Assembly (NCBI GenBank): GCA_036172665.1
Contig: JAYKNF010000014.1
Span: 981,001 to 1,045,000 of the forward strand
Length of the DNA stretch: 64,000 bases
Direction of reading: 5' to 3'
DNA from: Prosopocoilus inquinatus
Lineage: Eukaryota > Arthropoda > Insecta > Coleoptera > Lucanidae
Shown here: positions 12,686 to 24,332 of the stretch, in pieces
Numbering within the stretch: the stretch's first letter is position 1
How the letters are laid out: each line of letters begins with the position of its first letter
Translations under genes and position numbers: made by a program
The notes under the pieces: generated by a model
Seen by the model: the letters and a program-made list of their open reading frames with translations, nothing else
Told to the model about the DNA's origin: nothing
Databases searched by the model: none

Positions 12686-13198
12686 AAAACGTCGTATCTC
12701 ACATCAGAGTTACTGGAGTCCATCGAAATGTCAAATAACATGATAGAAGAGTAAGGATCGATTAGATACAGCACAGGAACAACGCTAATGCGTGTTGTTT
12801 CGTTCAAAACTATTTCCAGCTTCTGCTGCGTCCGAAACCGTCGAATCTCACATCAGAGTTACTGGAGCCCATCGAAACGTCAAATAACATGATAGATAAG
12901 TAAGGATCGATTAGATACATCACAGGAACATCGCTAATGCGTGTTGTTTCGTTTAAAACTATTTCCAGCTTCTGCTGCGTCCGAAAACGTCGTATCTCAC
13001 ATCAGAGTCACTGGAGCCCATCGAAACGTCAAATAACATGATAGATAAGTAAGGATCTATTAGATACAGCACAGGAACAACGCTTAAACGTGTTGTTTCG
13101 TTTAAAACTATTTCCAGCTTCTGCTGCGTCCGAAAACGTCGTATCTCACATCAGAGTTACTGGAGCCCATCGAAACGTCAAATAACATGATAGATAAG

Positions 13199-14729
13199 TA
13201 AGGATCGATTAGATACAGCACAGGAACAACGCTAATACGTGTTGTTTCGTTTAAAACTATTTCCAGCTCCTGCTGCGTCCCAAAACTTTGTATCTCACAT
13301 CAGACACACTGGAGTCCATCCAAACGTCAAATAACATGTTAGATAAGTACGGATCGTTTAGATACATCACAGGAACAACGCTAATAGGTGGTGTATCGTT
13401 CAAAAGTATTTCCAGCTTCTGCTGCGTCCGAAATCTTTGTATCTCTCATCAGAGTTACTGGAGTCCACCCAAACGTCAAATAACATGATAGATGAGTAAG
13501 GATCGATTAGATACATCACAGGAACAACGCTAATACGTGTTGTTTCGTTTAAAACTATTTCCAGCTTCTGCTGCGTCCGAAAACGTCGTATCTCACATCA
13601 GAGTTACTGGAGTTAATCCAAACGTCAAATAACATGATAGATAAGTAAGGATCGATTAGATACAGCACAGGAACAACGCTAATACGTGTTGTTTCGTTTA
13701 AAACTATTTCCAGCTCCTGCTGCGTCCAAAAACTTTGTATCTCACATCAGAGTTACTGGAGTCCATCCAAACGTCAAATAACATGATAGATGAGTAAGGA
13801 TCGATTAGATACATCACAGGAACAACGCTAATACGTGTTGTTTCGTTTAAAACTATTTCCAGCTTCTGCTGCGTCCGAAAACTTCGCATCTCACATCAGA
13901 GTTACTGGAGTCCATCGAAACGTCAAATAACATGATAGATAAGTAAGTATCGATTAGATACAGCACAGGAACAACGCTAATACGTGTTGTTTCGTTTAAA
14001 ACTATTTCCAGCTCCTGCTGCGTCCAAAAACTTTGTATCTCACATCAGACTTACTGGAGTCCATCCAAACGTCAAATAACATGTTAGATAAGTAAGGATC
14101 GTTTAGATACATCACAGGAACAACGCTAATACGTGTTGTTTCGTTCAAAACTATTTCCAGCTTCTGCTGCGTCCGATAACTTTGTATCTCACATCAGAGT
14201 TACTGGAGTCTGTCCAAACGTCAAATAACATGATAGATGAGTAAGGATCGATTAGATACATTACAGGAACAACGCTAATATGTGTTGTTTCGTTTCAAAC
14301 TATTTCCAGCTGCTGCTGCGTCTGAAAATTTCATATCTCACATTAGAGTTACTGGAGTCCATCGAAACGTCAAATAACATAGTAGCTAAGTAAGGATCGA
14401 TTAGATACATCACAGGAACAACGCTAATACGTGTTGTTTCGTTTAAAACTATTTCCAGCTCCTGCTGCGTCCGAAAACGTCGTATCTCACATCAGAGTTA
14501 CTGGAGTCCATCCAAACGTCAAATAACATGATAGATAAGTAAGGATCGATTAGATACAGCACAGGGACAACGCTAATACGTGTTGTTTCGTTTAAAACTA
14601 TTTCCAGCTTCTGCTGCGTCCGAAAACGTCGAATCTCACATCAGAGTTTCTGGAGCCCATCGAAACGTCAAATAACATGATAGATAAGTAAGGATCGATT
14701 AGATACATCACAGGAACATCTATTCTAAA
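13199..14729 (+). repeat. Duplicated block B, copy 2
   Basis: Partner of 848-2378 and nested in the 5051-bp segment. It begins just after the 11-monomer module and ends at the shortened monomer at 14716, after which the match jumps by three monomers to block C. Confidence 0.85.
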
Positions 14730-14731
14730 AC
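14716..14731 (+). repeat. Shortened monomer, net 16-bp deletion (second copy)
   Basis: Same lesion as at 2365, with TATTCT in place of 22 bases. The following half-monomer is of a different class from copy 1 (GCTGCTGCGTCTG instead of CTTCTGCTGCGTCCG), so an exchange point lies within about 20 bp of the lesion. Confidence 0.88.
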
Positions 14732-15586
14732 TATTTCCAGCTGCTGCTGCGTCTGAAAATTTCATATCTCACATTAGAGTTACTGGAGTCCATCGAAACG
14801 TCAAATAACATAGTAGCTAAGTAAGGATCGATTAGATACATCACAGGAACAACGCTAATACGTGTTGTTTCGTTTAAAACTATTTCCAGCTCCTGCTGCG
14901 TCCGAAAACGTCGTATCTCACATCAGAGTTACTGGAGTCCATCCAAACGTCAAATAACATGATAGATAAGTAAGGATCGATTAGATACAGCACAGGGACA
15001 ACGCTAATACGTGTTGTTTCGTTTAAAACTATTTCCAGCTCCTGCTGCGTCCAAAAACTTTGTATCTCACATCAGACTTACTGCAGTGTATCCAAACGTT
15101 AAATAACATGTTAGATAAGTAAGGATCGTTTAGATACATCACAGGAACAACGCTAATAAGTGTTGTTTCGTTCAAAACTATTTCCAGCTTCTGCTGCGTC
15201 CAAAAACTTTGTATCTCACATCAGACTTACTGGAGTCCATCCAAACGTCAAATAACATGTTAGATAAGTAAGGATCGTTTAGATACATCACAGGAACAAC
15301 GCTAATACGTGTTGTTTCGTTCAAAACTATTTCCAGCTTCTGCTGCGTCCGATAACTTTGTATCTCACATCAGAGTTACTGGAGTCTGTCCAAACGTCAA
15401 ATAACATGATACATGAGTAAGAATCGATTAGATACATTACAGGAACAACGCTAATATGTGTTGTTTCGTTTAAAACTATTTCCAGCTCCTGCTGCGTCCC
15501 AAAACTTTGTATCTCACATCAGACACACTGGAGTCCATCCAAACGTCAAATAACATGTTAGATAAGTAAGGATCGTTTAGATACAT

Positions 15587-18500
15587 CACAGGAACAACGC
15601 TAATACGTGTTGTTTCGTTCAAAACTATTTCCAGCTTCTGCTGCGTCCGATAACTTTGTATCTCACATCAGAGTTACTGGAGTCTGTCCAAACGTCAAAT
15701 AACATGATAGATGAGTAAGGATCGATTAGATACATTACAGGAACAACGCCAATGCATGTTGTTTCGTTTAAAACTATTTCTAGCTTCAGCTGCGTCCGAG
15801 AACTTCGTATCTCACATCTAAGTTACTGGAGTCCATCGTAACGCCAAATAACATGATAGATGAGTAAGGATCGATTAGATACATCACAGGAACAACGCTA
15901 ATGCGTGTTGTTTCGTTTAAAACTATTTCCAGCTTCTGCTGCGTCCGAGAACTTCGTATCTCACATCTAAGTTACTGGAGTCCATCGTAACGCCAAATAA
16001 CATGATAGATGAGTAAGGATCGATTATATACAGCACAGGAACAACGCTAATACGTGTTGTTTCGTTTAAAACTATTTCCAGCTCCTGCTGCGTCCAAAAA
16101 CTTTGTATCTCACATCAGACTTACTGGAGTGTATCCAAACGTTAAATAACATGTTAGATAAGTAAGGATCGTTTAGATACATCACAGGAACAACGCTAAT
16201 AGGTGTTGTTTCGTTCAAAACTATTTCCAGCTTCTGCTGCGTCCGAAATCTTTGTATCTCTCATCCTAGTTACTGGAGTCCATCCAAACGTCAAATAACA
16301 TGATAGATGAGTAAGGATCGATTAGATACATCACAGGAACAACGCTAATACGTGTTGTTTCGTTTAATACTATTTCCAGCTTCTGCTGCGTCCGGAAACG
16401 TCGTATCTCACATCAGAGTTACTGGAGTCCATCGAAACGTCAAATAACATGATAGATGAGTAAGGATCGATTAGATACATCACAGGAACAACGCTAATGC
16501 GTGTTGTTTCGTTTAAAACTATTTCCAGCTCCTGCTGCGTCCCAAAACTTTGTATCTCACATCAGACTCACTGGAGTCCACCCAAACGTCAAATAACATG
16601 ATAGATGAGTAAGGATCGATTAGATACATCACAGGAACAACGCCAATACGTGTTGTTTCGTTTAAAACTATTTCCAGCTTCTGCTGCGTCCGAAAACGTC
16701 GTATCTCACATCAGAGTTACTGGAGTCCATCGAAATGTCAAATAACATGATAGATAAGTAAGGATCGATTAGATACAGCACAGGAACAACGCTAATGCGT
16801 GTTGTTTCGTTCAAAACTATTTCCAGCTTCTGCTGCGTCCGAAAACGTCGAATCTCACATCAGAGTTACTGGAGCCCATCGAAACGTCAAATAACATGAT
16901 AGATAAGTAAGGATCGATTAGATACATCACAGGAACAACGCTAATACGTGTTGTTTCGTTTAAAACTATTTCCAGCTCCTGCTGCGTCCAAAAACTTTGT
17001 ATCTCACATCAGACTTACTGGAGTCCATCCAAACGTCAAATAACATGTTAGATAATTAAGGATCGTTTAGATACATCACAGGAACAACGCTAATACGTGT
17101 TGTTTCGTTCAAAACTATTTCCAGATTCTGCTGCGTCCGATAACTTTGTATCTCACATCAGAGTTACTGGAGTCTGTCCAAACGTCAAATAACATGATAG
17201 ATGAGTAAGGATCGATTAGATACATTACAGGAACAACGCTAATATGTGTTGTTTCGTTTAAAACTATTTCCAGCTCCTGCTGCGTCCCAAAACTTTGTAT
17301 CTCACATCAGACACACTGGAGTCCATCCAAACGTCATATAACATGTTAGATAAGTAAGGATCGTTTAGATACATCACAGGAACAACGCTAATACGTGTTG
17401 TTTCGTTTAAAACTATTTCCAGCTCCTGCTGCGTCCAAAAACTTTGTATCTCACATCAGACTTACTGGAGTGTATCCAAACGTTAAATAACATGTTAGAT
17501 AAGGAAGCATCGTTTAGATACATCACAGGAACAACGCTAATAGGTGTTGTTTCGTTCAAAACTATTTCCAGCTTCTGCTGCGTCCGAAATCTTTGTATCT
17601 CTCATCCTAGTTACTGGAGTCCATCCAAACGTCAAATAACATGATAGATGAGTAAGGATCGATTAGATACATTACAGGAACAACGATAATATGTGTTGTT
17701 TCGTTTAAAACTATTTCCAGCTGCTGCTGCGTCCGAAAACGTCGTATCTCACATCAGAGTTACTGGAGTCCATCGAAATGTCAAATAACATGATAGAAAA
17801 GTAAGGATCGATTAGATACAGCACAGGAACAACGCTAATGCGTGTTGTTTCGTTCAAAACTATTTCCAGCTTCTGCTGCGTCCGAAAACGTCGAATCTCA
17901 CATCAGAGTTACTGGAGCCCATCGAAACGTCAAATAACATGATAGATAAGTAAGGATCGATTAGATACATCACAGGAACATCGCTAATGCGTGTTGTTTC
18001 GTTTAAAACTATTTCCAGCTTCTGCTGCGTCCGAAAACGTCGTATCTCACATCAGAGTTACTGGAGCCCATCGAAACGTCAAATAACATGATAGATAAGT
18101 AAGGATCTATTAGATACAGCACAGGAACAACGCTTAAACGTGTTGTTTCGTTTAAAACTATTTCCAGCTTCTGCTGCGTCCGAAAACGTCGTATCTCACA
18201 TCAGAGTTACTGGAGCCCATCGAAACGTCAAATAACATGATAGATAAGTAAGGATCGATTAGATACAGCACAGGAACAACGCTAATACGTGTTGTTTCGT
18301 TTAAAACTATTTCCAGCTCCTGCTGCGTCCCAAAACTTTGTATCTCACATCAGACACACTGGAGTCCATCCAAACGTCAAATAACATGTTAGATAAGTAA
18401 GGATCGTTTAGATACATCACAGGAACAACGCTAATAGGTGGTGTATCGTTCAAAAGTATTTCCAGCTTCTGCTGCGTCCGAAATCTTTGTATCTCTCATC

Positions 18501-18882
18501 AGAGTTACTGGAGTCCACCCAAACGTCAAATAACATGATAGATGAGTAAGGATCGATTAGATACATCACAGGAACAACGCTAATACGTGTTGTTTCGTTT
18601 AAAACTATTTCCAGCTTCTGCTGCGTTCGAAAACGTCGTATCTCACATCAGAGTTACTGGAGTTAATCCAAACGTCAAATAACATGATAGATAAGTAAGG
18701 ATCGATTAGATACAGCACAGGAACAACGCTAATACGTGTTGTTTCGTTTAAAACTATTTCCAGCTCCTGCTGCGTCCAAAAACTTTGTATCTCACATCAG
18801 AGTTACTGGAGTCCATCCAAACGTCAAATAACATGATAGATGAGTAAGGATCGATTAGATACATCACAGGAACAACGCTAAT
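15587..18882 (+). repeat. 34-monomer segment, copy 2 (partial, about 3.3 kb)
   Basis: Partner of 10536-13831. Near 15950-16030 one monomer carries the CACATCTAAG and CATCGTAACGCC variants where copy 1 has CACGTCAGGG and CATCCAAACGTC. Its left neighbour carries those same variants, which suggests a short conversion tract. The match to copy 1 stops at about 18882 (ATGCG against ATACG), where block E copy 2 takes over. Confidence 0.83.
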
Positions 18883-20202
18883 GCGTGTTGTTTCGTTTAA
18901 AACTATTTCCAGCTTCTGCTGCGTCCGATAACCTTGTATCTCACATTAGAGTTACTGGAGTCTGTCCAAACGTCAAATAACATGATAGATGAGTAAGGAT
19001 CGATTAGATACATTACAGGAACAACGCTAATATGTGTTGTTTCGTTTAAAACTATTTCCAGCTGCTGCTGCGTCCGAAAACGTCGTATCTCACATCAGAG
19101 TTACTGGAGTCCATCGAAATGTCAAATAACATGATAGATAAGTAAGGATCGATTAGATACAGCACAGGAACAACGCTAATGCGTGTTGTTTCGTTTAAAA
19201 CTATTTCTAGCTTCAGCTGGGTCCGAGAACTTCGTATCTCACATCTAAGTTACTGGAGTTCATCGAAACGCCAAATAACATGATAGATGAGTAAGGATCG
19301 ATTAGATACATCACAGGAACAACGCCAATGCGTGTTGTTTCGTTTAAAACTATTTCCAGCTTCTGCTGCGTCCGAAAATTTCGTATCTCACATTAGAGTT
19401 ACTGGAGTCGATCGAAACGTCAAATAACATAGTAGCTAAGTAAGGATCGATTAGATATATCACAGGAACAACGCCAATACGTGTTGCTTCGTTTAAAACT
19501 ATTTCCAGCTTCTGCTGCGTCCGAAAACGTCGTATCTCACATCAGAGTTACTGGAGTCCATCGAAACGTCAAATAACATGATAGATAAGTAATTATCGAT
19601 TAGATACAGCACAGGAACAACGCTAATACGTGTTGTTTCGTTTAAAACTATTTCCAGCTCCTGCTGCGTCCAAAAACTTTGTATCTCACATCAGACTTGC
19701 TGGAGTCCATCCAAACGTCAAATAACATGATAGATGAGTAAGGATCGATTAGATACATCACAGGAACAACGCTAATATGTGTTGTTTTTTTTCAAACTAT
19801 TTCCAGCTGCTGCTGCGTCCGAAAATTTCGTATCTCACATTAGAGTTACTGGAGTCCATCGAAACGTCAAATAACATAGTAGCTAAGTAAGGATCGATTA
19901 GATACATCACAGGAACAACGCTAATACGTGTTGTTTCGTTCAAAACTATTTCCAGCTTCTGCTGCGTCCAAAAACTTTGTATCTCACATCAGAGTTACTG
20001 GAGTCCATCCAAAAGTCAAATAATATGATAGATGAGTAAGGATCGATTAGATACATCACAGGAACAACGCTAATACGTGTTGTTTCGTTTAAAACTATTT
20101 CCAGCTTCGGCTGCGTCCGAGAACTTCGTATCTCAAGTCAGGGTTACTGGAGTCCATCCAAACGTCAAATAACATGATAGATAAGTAAGGATCGATTAGA
20201 TA
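18843..20202 (+). repeat. Duplicated block E, copy 2
   Basis: Partner of 8279-9638. Its first 40 bases are also shared with the end of the preceding segment, so the exchange point lies between about 18843 and 18882. Confidence 0.83.
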
Positions 20203-20299
20203 CATCACAGGAACAACGCTAATGCGTGTTGTTTCGTTTAAAACTATTTCTAGCTTCAGCTGCGTCCGAGAACTTCGTATCTCACATCTAAGTTACTGG

Positions 20300-20990
20300 A
20301 GTCCATCGAAACGTCAAATAACATGATAGTTAAGTAAGGATCGATTAGATACATTACAGGAACAACGCTAATATGTGTTGTTTCGTTTAAAACTATTTCT
20401 AGCTTCAGCTGGGTCCGAGAACTTCGTATCTCACATCTAAGTTACTGGAGTCCATCAAGACGCCAAATAACATGTTAGGTAAGTAAGGATCGTTTAGATA
20501 CATCACAGGAACAACGCTAATACGTGTTGTTTCGTTCAAAACTATTTCCAGCTTCTGCTGCGTCCGAAATCTTTGTATCTCACATCAGAGTTACTGGAGT
20601 CCATCCAAACGTCAAATAACATGATAGATGAGTAAGGATCGATTAGATACTACACAGGAACAACGCTAATGCGTGTTGTTTCGTTTAAAACTATTTCCAG
20701 CTGCCGCTGCGTCCGAAAACGTCGTATCTCACATCAGAGTTACTGGAGTCCATCGAAATGTCAAATAACATGATAGATAAGTAAGGATCGATTAGATACA
20801 GCACAGGAACAACGCTAATGCGTGTTGTTTCGTTTAAAACTATTTCTAGCATCAGCTGGGTCCGAGAACTTCGTATCTCACATCTAAGTTACTGGAGTCC
20901 ATCAAGACGCCAAATAACATGATAGATGAGTAGGGATCGATTAGATACATCACAGGAACAACGCTAATGCGTGTTGTTTCGTTTAAAACT
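20300..20990 (+). repeat. Duplicated block F, copy 1 (partner about 27481-28171)
   Basis: Private markers are GATAGTTAAG, CATCAAGACGCC, CTGCCGCTGCG (20701 and 27882), TACTACACAGG and GAGTAGGGATCG. The offset is 7181 bp, which is 49 monomers minus the 120 bp lost by deletions at 23119, 24264 and 26478. Part of it, with GATAGTTAAG and GTTAGGTAAG, also appears at about 38940-39130. Confidence 0.82.
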
Positions 20991-21538
20991 ATTTCCAGCT
21001 TCTACTGCGTCAGAGAACTTTGTATCTCTCATCAGAGTTACTGGAGTCCGTCCAAACGTCAAATAACATGTTAGATAAGTAAGGATCGTTTAGATACATC
21101 ACAGGAACAACGCTAATACGTGTTGTTTCGTTCAAAACTATTTCCAGCTTCTACTGCGTCAGAGAACTTTGTATCTCTCATCAGAGTTACTGGAGTCCGT
21201 CCAAACGTCAAATAACATGATAGATGAGTAAGGATCGATTAGATACATCACAGGAACAACGCTAATGCGTGTTGTTTCGTTTAAAACTATTTCCAGCTTC
21301 TACTGCGTCAGAGAACTTTGTATCTCTCATCAGAGTTACTGGAGTCCGTCCAAACGTCAAATAACATGTTAGATAAGTAAGGATCGTTTAGATACATCAC
21401 AGGAACAACGCTAATACGTGTTGTTTCGTTCAAAACTATTTCCAGCTTCTACTGCGTCAGAGAACTTTGTATCTCTCATCAGAGTTACTGGAGTCCGTCC
21501 AAACGTCAAATAACATGATAGATGAGTAAGGATCGATT
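20943..21538 (+). repeat. Identical tandem dimer (2 x 298 bp)
   Basis: 20943-21240 and 21241-21538 read as identical. Each 298-bp unit is a pair: a GCGTG, GTTAGATAAG, CGTTTAG monomer followed by an ACGTG, CGTTC, GATAGATGAG monomer. Both carry CTTCTACTGCGTCAGAG, which elsewhere reads CGTCCGAG. Identity over 298 bp implies a very recent two-monomer duplication. Confidence 0.9.
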
Positions 21539-23090
21539 AGATACATCACAGGAACAACGCTAATATGTGTTGTTTCGTTTCAAATTATTTCCAGCTGCTG
21601 CTGCGTCTGAAAATTTCGTATCTCACATTAGAGTTACTGGAGTCCATCGAAACGTCAAATAACATAGTAGCTAAGTAAGGATCGATTAGATACATTACAG
21701 GAACAACGCTAATACGTGTTGTTTCGTTCAAAACTATTTCCAGCTTCTGCTGCGTCCAAAAACTTTGTATCTCACATCAGAGTTACTGGAGTCCATCCAA
21801 ACGTCAAATAACATGATAGATGAGTAAGGATCGATTAGATACAGCACAGGAACAACGCTAATGCGTGTTGTTTCGTTTAAAACTATTTCCAGCTCCTGCT
21901 GCGTCCAAAAACTTTGTATCTCACATCAGACTTACTGGAGTCCATCCAAACGTCAAATAACATGTTAGATAAGTAAGGATCGTTTAGATACATCACAGGA
22001 ACAACGCTAATACGTGTTGTTTCGTTTAAAACTATTTCCAGCTGCTGCTGCGTCCAAAAACTTTGTATCTCACATCGGAGTTACTGGAGTCCATCCAAAC
22101 GTCAAATAACATGATAGATGAGTAAGGATCGATTAGATACATCACAGGAACAACGCTAATGCGTGTTGTTTCGTTTAAAACTATTTCCAGCTCCTGCTGC
22201 GTCCAAAAACTTTGTATCTCACATCAGACTTACTGGAGTCCATCCAAACGTCAAATAACATGATAGATGAGTAAGGATCGATTAGATACATCACAGGAAC
22301 AACGCTAATGCGTGTTGTTTCGTTTAAAACTATTTCCAGCTTCTGCTGCGTCCGAGAACTTCGTATCTCACGTCAGGGTTACTGGAGTCGATCCAAACGT
22401 CAAATAACGTAATAGATAAGTAAGGATCGATTAGATACAGCACAGGAACAACGCTAATACGTGTTGTTTCGTTTAAAATTATTTCCAGCTTCTGCTGCGT
22501 CCAAAAACTTTGTATCTCATATCAGAGTTACTGGAGTCCATCCAAACGTCAAATAACATGATAGATGAGTAAGGATCGATTAGATACATCACAGGAACAA
22601 CGCTAATACGTGTTGTTTCGTTTAAAACTATTTCCAGCTTCTGCTGCGTCCGAGAACTTCGTATCTCACGTCAGGGTTACTGGAGTCCATCCAAACGTCA
22701 AATAACATAATAGATAAGTAAGGATCGATTAGATACAGCACAGGAACAACGCTAATGCGTGTTGTTTTGTTTAAAACTATTTCCAGCTCCTGCTGCGTCC
22801 AAAAACTTTGTATCTCACATCAGACTTACTGGAGTCCATCCAAATTTTAAATAACATGTTAGATAAGTAAGGATCGTTTAGATACATCACAGGAACAACG
22901 CTAATACGTGTTGCTTCGTTCAAAACTATTTCCAGTTTCTGCTGCGTCCGAGAACTTTGTATCTCACATCAGAGTTACTGGAGTCCGTCCAAACGTCAAA
23001 TAACATGATAGATGAGTAAGGTTCGTTTAGATACATCACAGGAATATCGCTAATGCGTGTTGTTTCGTTTAAAACTATTTCCAGCTTCTG
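21430..23090 (+). repeat. Long-range duplicated block G, copy 1 (partner about 61341-62852)
   Basis: Matches zone 6 at an offset of 39911 bp (21602 and 61513, 22071 and 61982) and then 39762 bp (22401 and 62163), a one-monomer difference. Shared markers are CACATCGGAG, ATAACGTAATAG, TTGCTTCGTTC and GGAATATCGC. Similarity this close across about 40 kb shows that distant parts of the array exchange sequence. Confidence 0.82.
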
Positions 23091-24310
23091 CTGCGTCCGA
23101 AAACGTCGTATCTCACATCAGTTACTGGAGCCTATCGAAACGTCAAATAACATGATAGATAAGTAAGGATCGATTAGATACAGCACAGGAACAACGCTAA
23201 AACGTGTTGTTTCGTTTACAACTATTTCCAGCTCCTGCTGCGTCCGAAAACTTCGTATCTCACATCAGAGTTACTGGAGTCCATCGAAACGTCAAATAAC
23301 ATGATAGATAAGTAAGTATCGATTAGATACAGCACAGGAACAACGCTAATGCGTGTTGTTTCGTTTAAAACTATTTCCAACTCCTGCTGCGTCCAAAAAC
23401 TTTGTATCTCACATCAGACTTACTGGAGTCCATCCAAACGTCAAATAACATGTTAGATAAGTAAGGATCGTTTAGATACATCACAGGAACAACGCTAATA
23501 CGTGTTGTTTCGTTCAAAACTATTTCCAGCTTCTGCTGCGTCCGAAATCTTTGTATCTCACATCAGAGTTACTGGAGTCCATCCAAACGTCAAACAACAT
23601 GATAGATGAGTAAGGATCGATTAGATACATCACAGGAACAACGCTAATACGTGTTGTTTCGTTTAAAACTATTTCCAGCTTCTGCTGCGCCCGAAAACTT
23701 CGTATCTCACATCAGAGTTAGTGGAGTCCATCGAAACGTCAAATAACATGATAGATAAGTAAGTATCGATTAGATACAGCACAGGAACAACGCTAATACG
23801 TGTTGTTTCGTTTAAAACTATTTCCAGCTCCTGCTGCGTCCAAAAACTTTGTATCTCACATCAAACTTACTAGAGTCCATCCAAACGTCAAATAACATGT
23901 TAGATAAGTAAGGATCGTTTAGATACATCACAGGAACAACGCTAGTAAGTGTTGTTTCGTTCAAAACTATTTCCAGCTTCTGCTGCGTCCGATAACTTTG
24001 TATCTCACATCAGAGTTACTGGAGTCCGTCCAAACGTCAAATAACATGATAGATCAGTAAGGATCGATTAGATACATTACAGGAACAACGCTAATATGTG
24101 TTGTTTCGTTTAAAACTATTTCCAGCTGCTGCTGCGTCCGAAAACGTCGTATCTCACATCAGAGTTACTGGAGTCCATCGAAATGTCAAATAACATTATA
24201 GATAAGTAAGGAACGATTAGATACAGCACAGGAACAACGCTAATGCGTGTTGTTTCGATTAAAACTATTTCTAGCTTCAGGTGCGTCCGAGAACTTCGTA
24301 TCTCACATCT
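23090..24310 (+). repeat. Long-range duplicated block H, copy 1 (partners about 58682-59902 and 63150-64000)
   Basis: Shared markers are the 2-bp deletion CACATCAGTTACTGG (23119, 58711, 63179), CCAACTCCTG, GTTAGTGGAG, TTACTAGAG and GATAGATCAG (24051 and 59643). The offset to the second copy is 35592 bp throughout. The match stops at the 80-bp deletion at 24312. Confidence 0.83.
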
Positions 24311-24332
24311 AAGTTATTTTGTTTCGTTTAAA
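24264..24332 (+). repeat. Shortest monomer, 69 bp (80-bp deletion)
   Basis: The anchors at 24264 and 24333 are 69 bp apart. CATCTAAGTTA is followed directly by TTTTGTTTCG, so the whole 3-prime half of the unit, from CTGGAGTCC to the dyad, is missing. It is the largest single deletion found and lies at the end of a long-range duplicated block. Confidence 0.92.

Larger units (their letters stand above)
10536..15586 (+). repeat. 34-monomer (5051-bp) segment, copy 1 of a tandem duplication
   Basis: The sequence from about 10536 to 13831 repeats at 15587-18882. The offset is 5051 bp up to 12679 and 5050 bp after it, because copy 1 alone has an extra A there (GAAAAAC). 34 x 149 minus the 16-bp deletion at 14716 plus that A gives 5051. 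Shared markers include TTTAATACT (11311 and 16362), CCGGAAACG, CAGACTCACTGG and ATAATTAAGG. The segment contains copies of blocks D and B and of the 11-monomer module, so duplications are nested. Confidence 0.85.
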
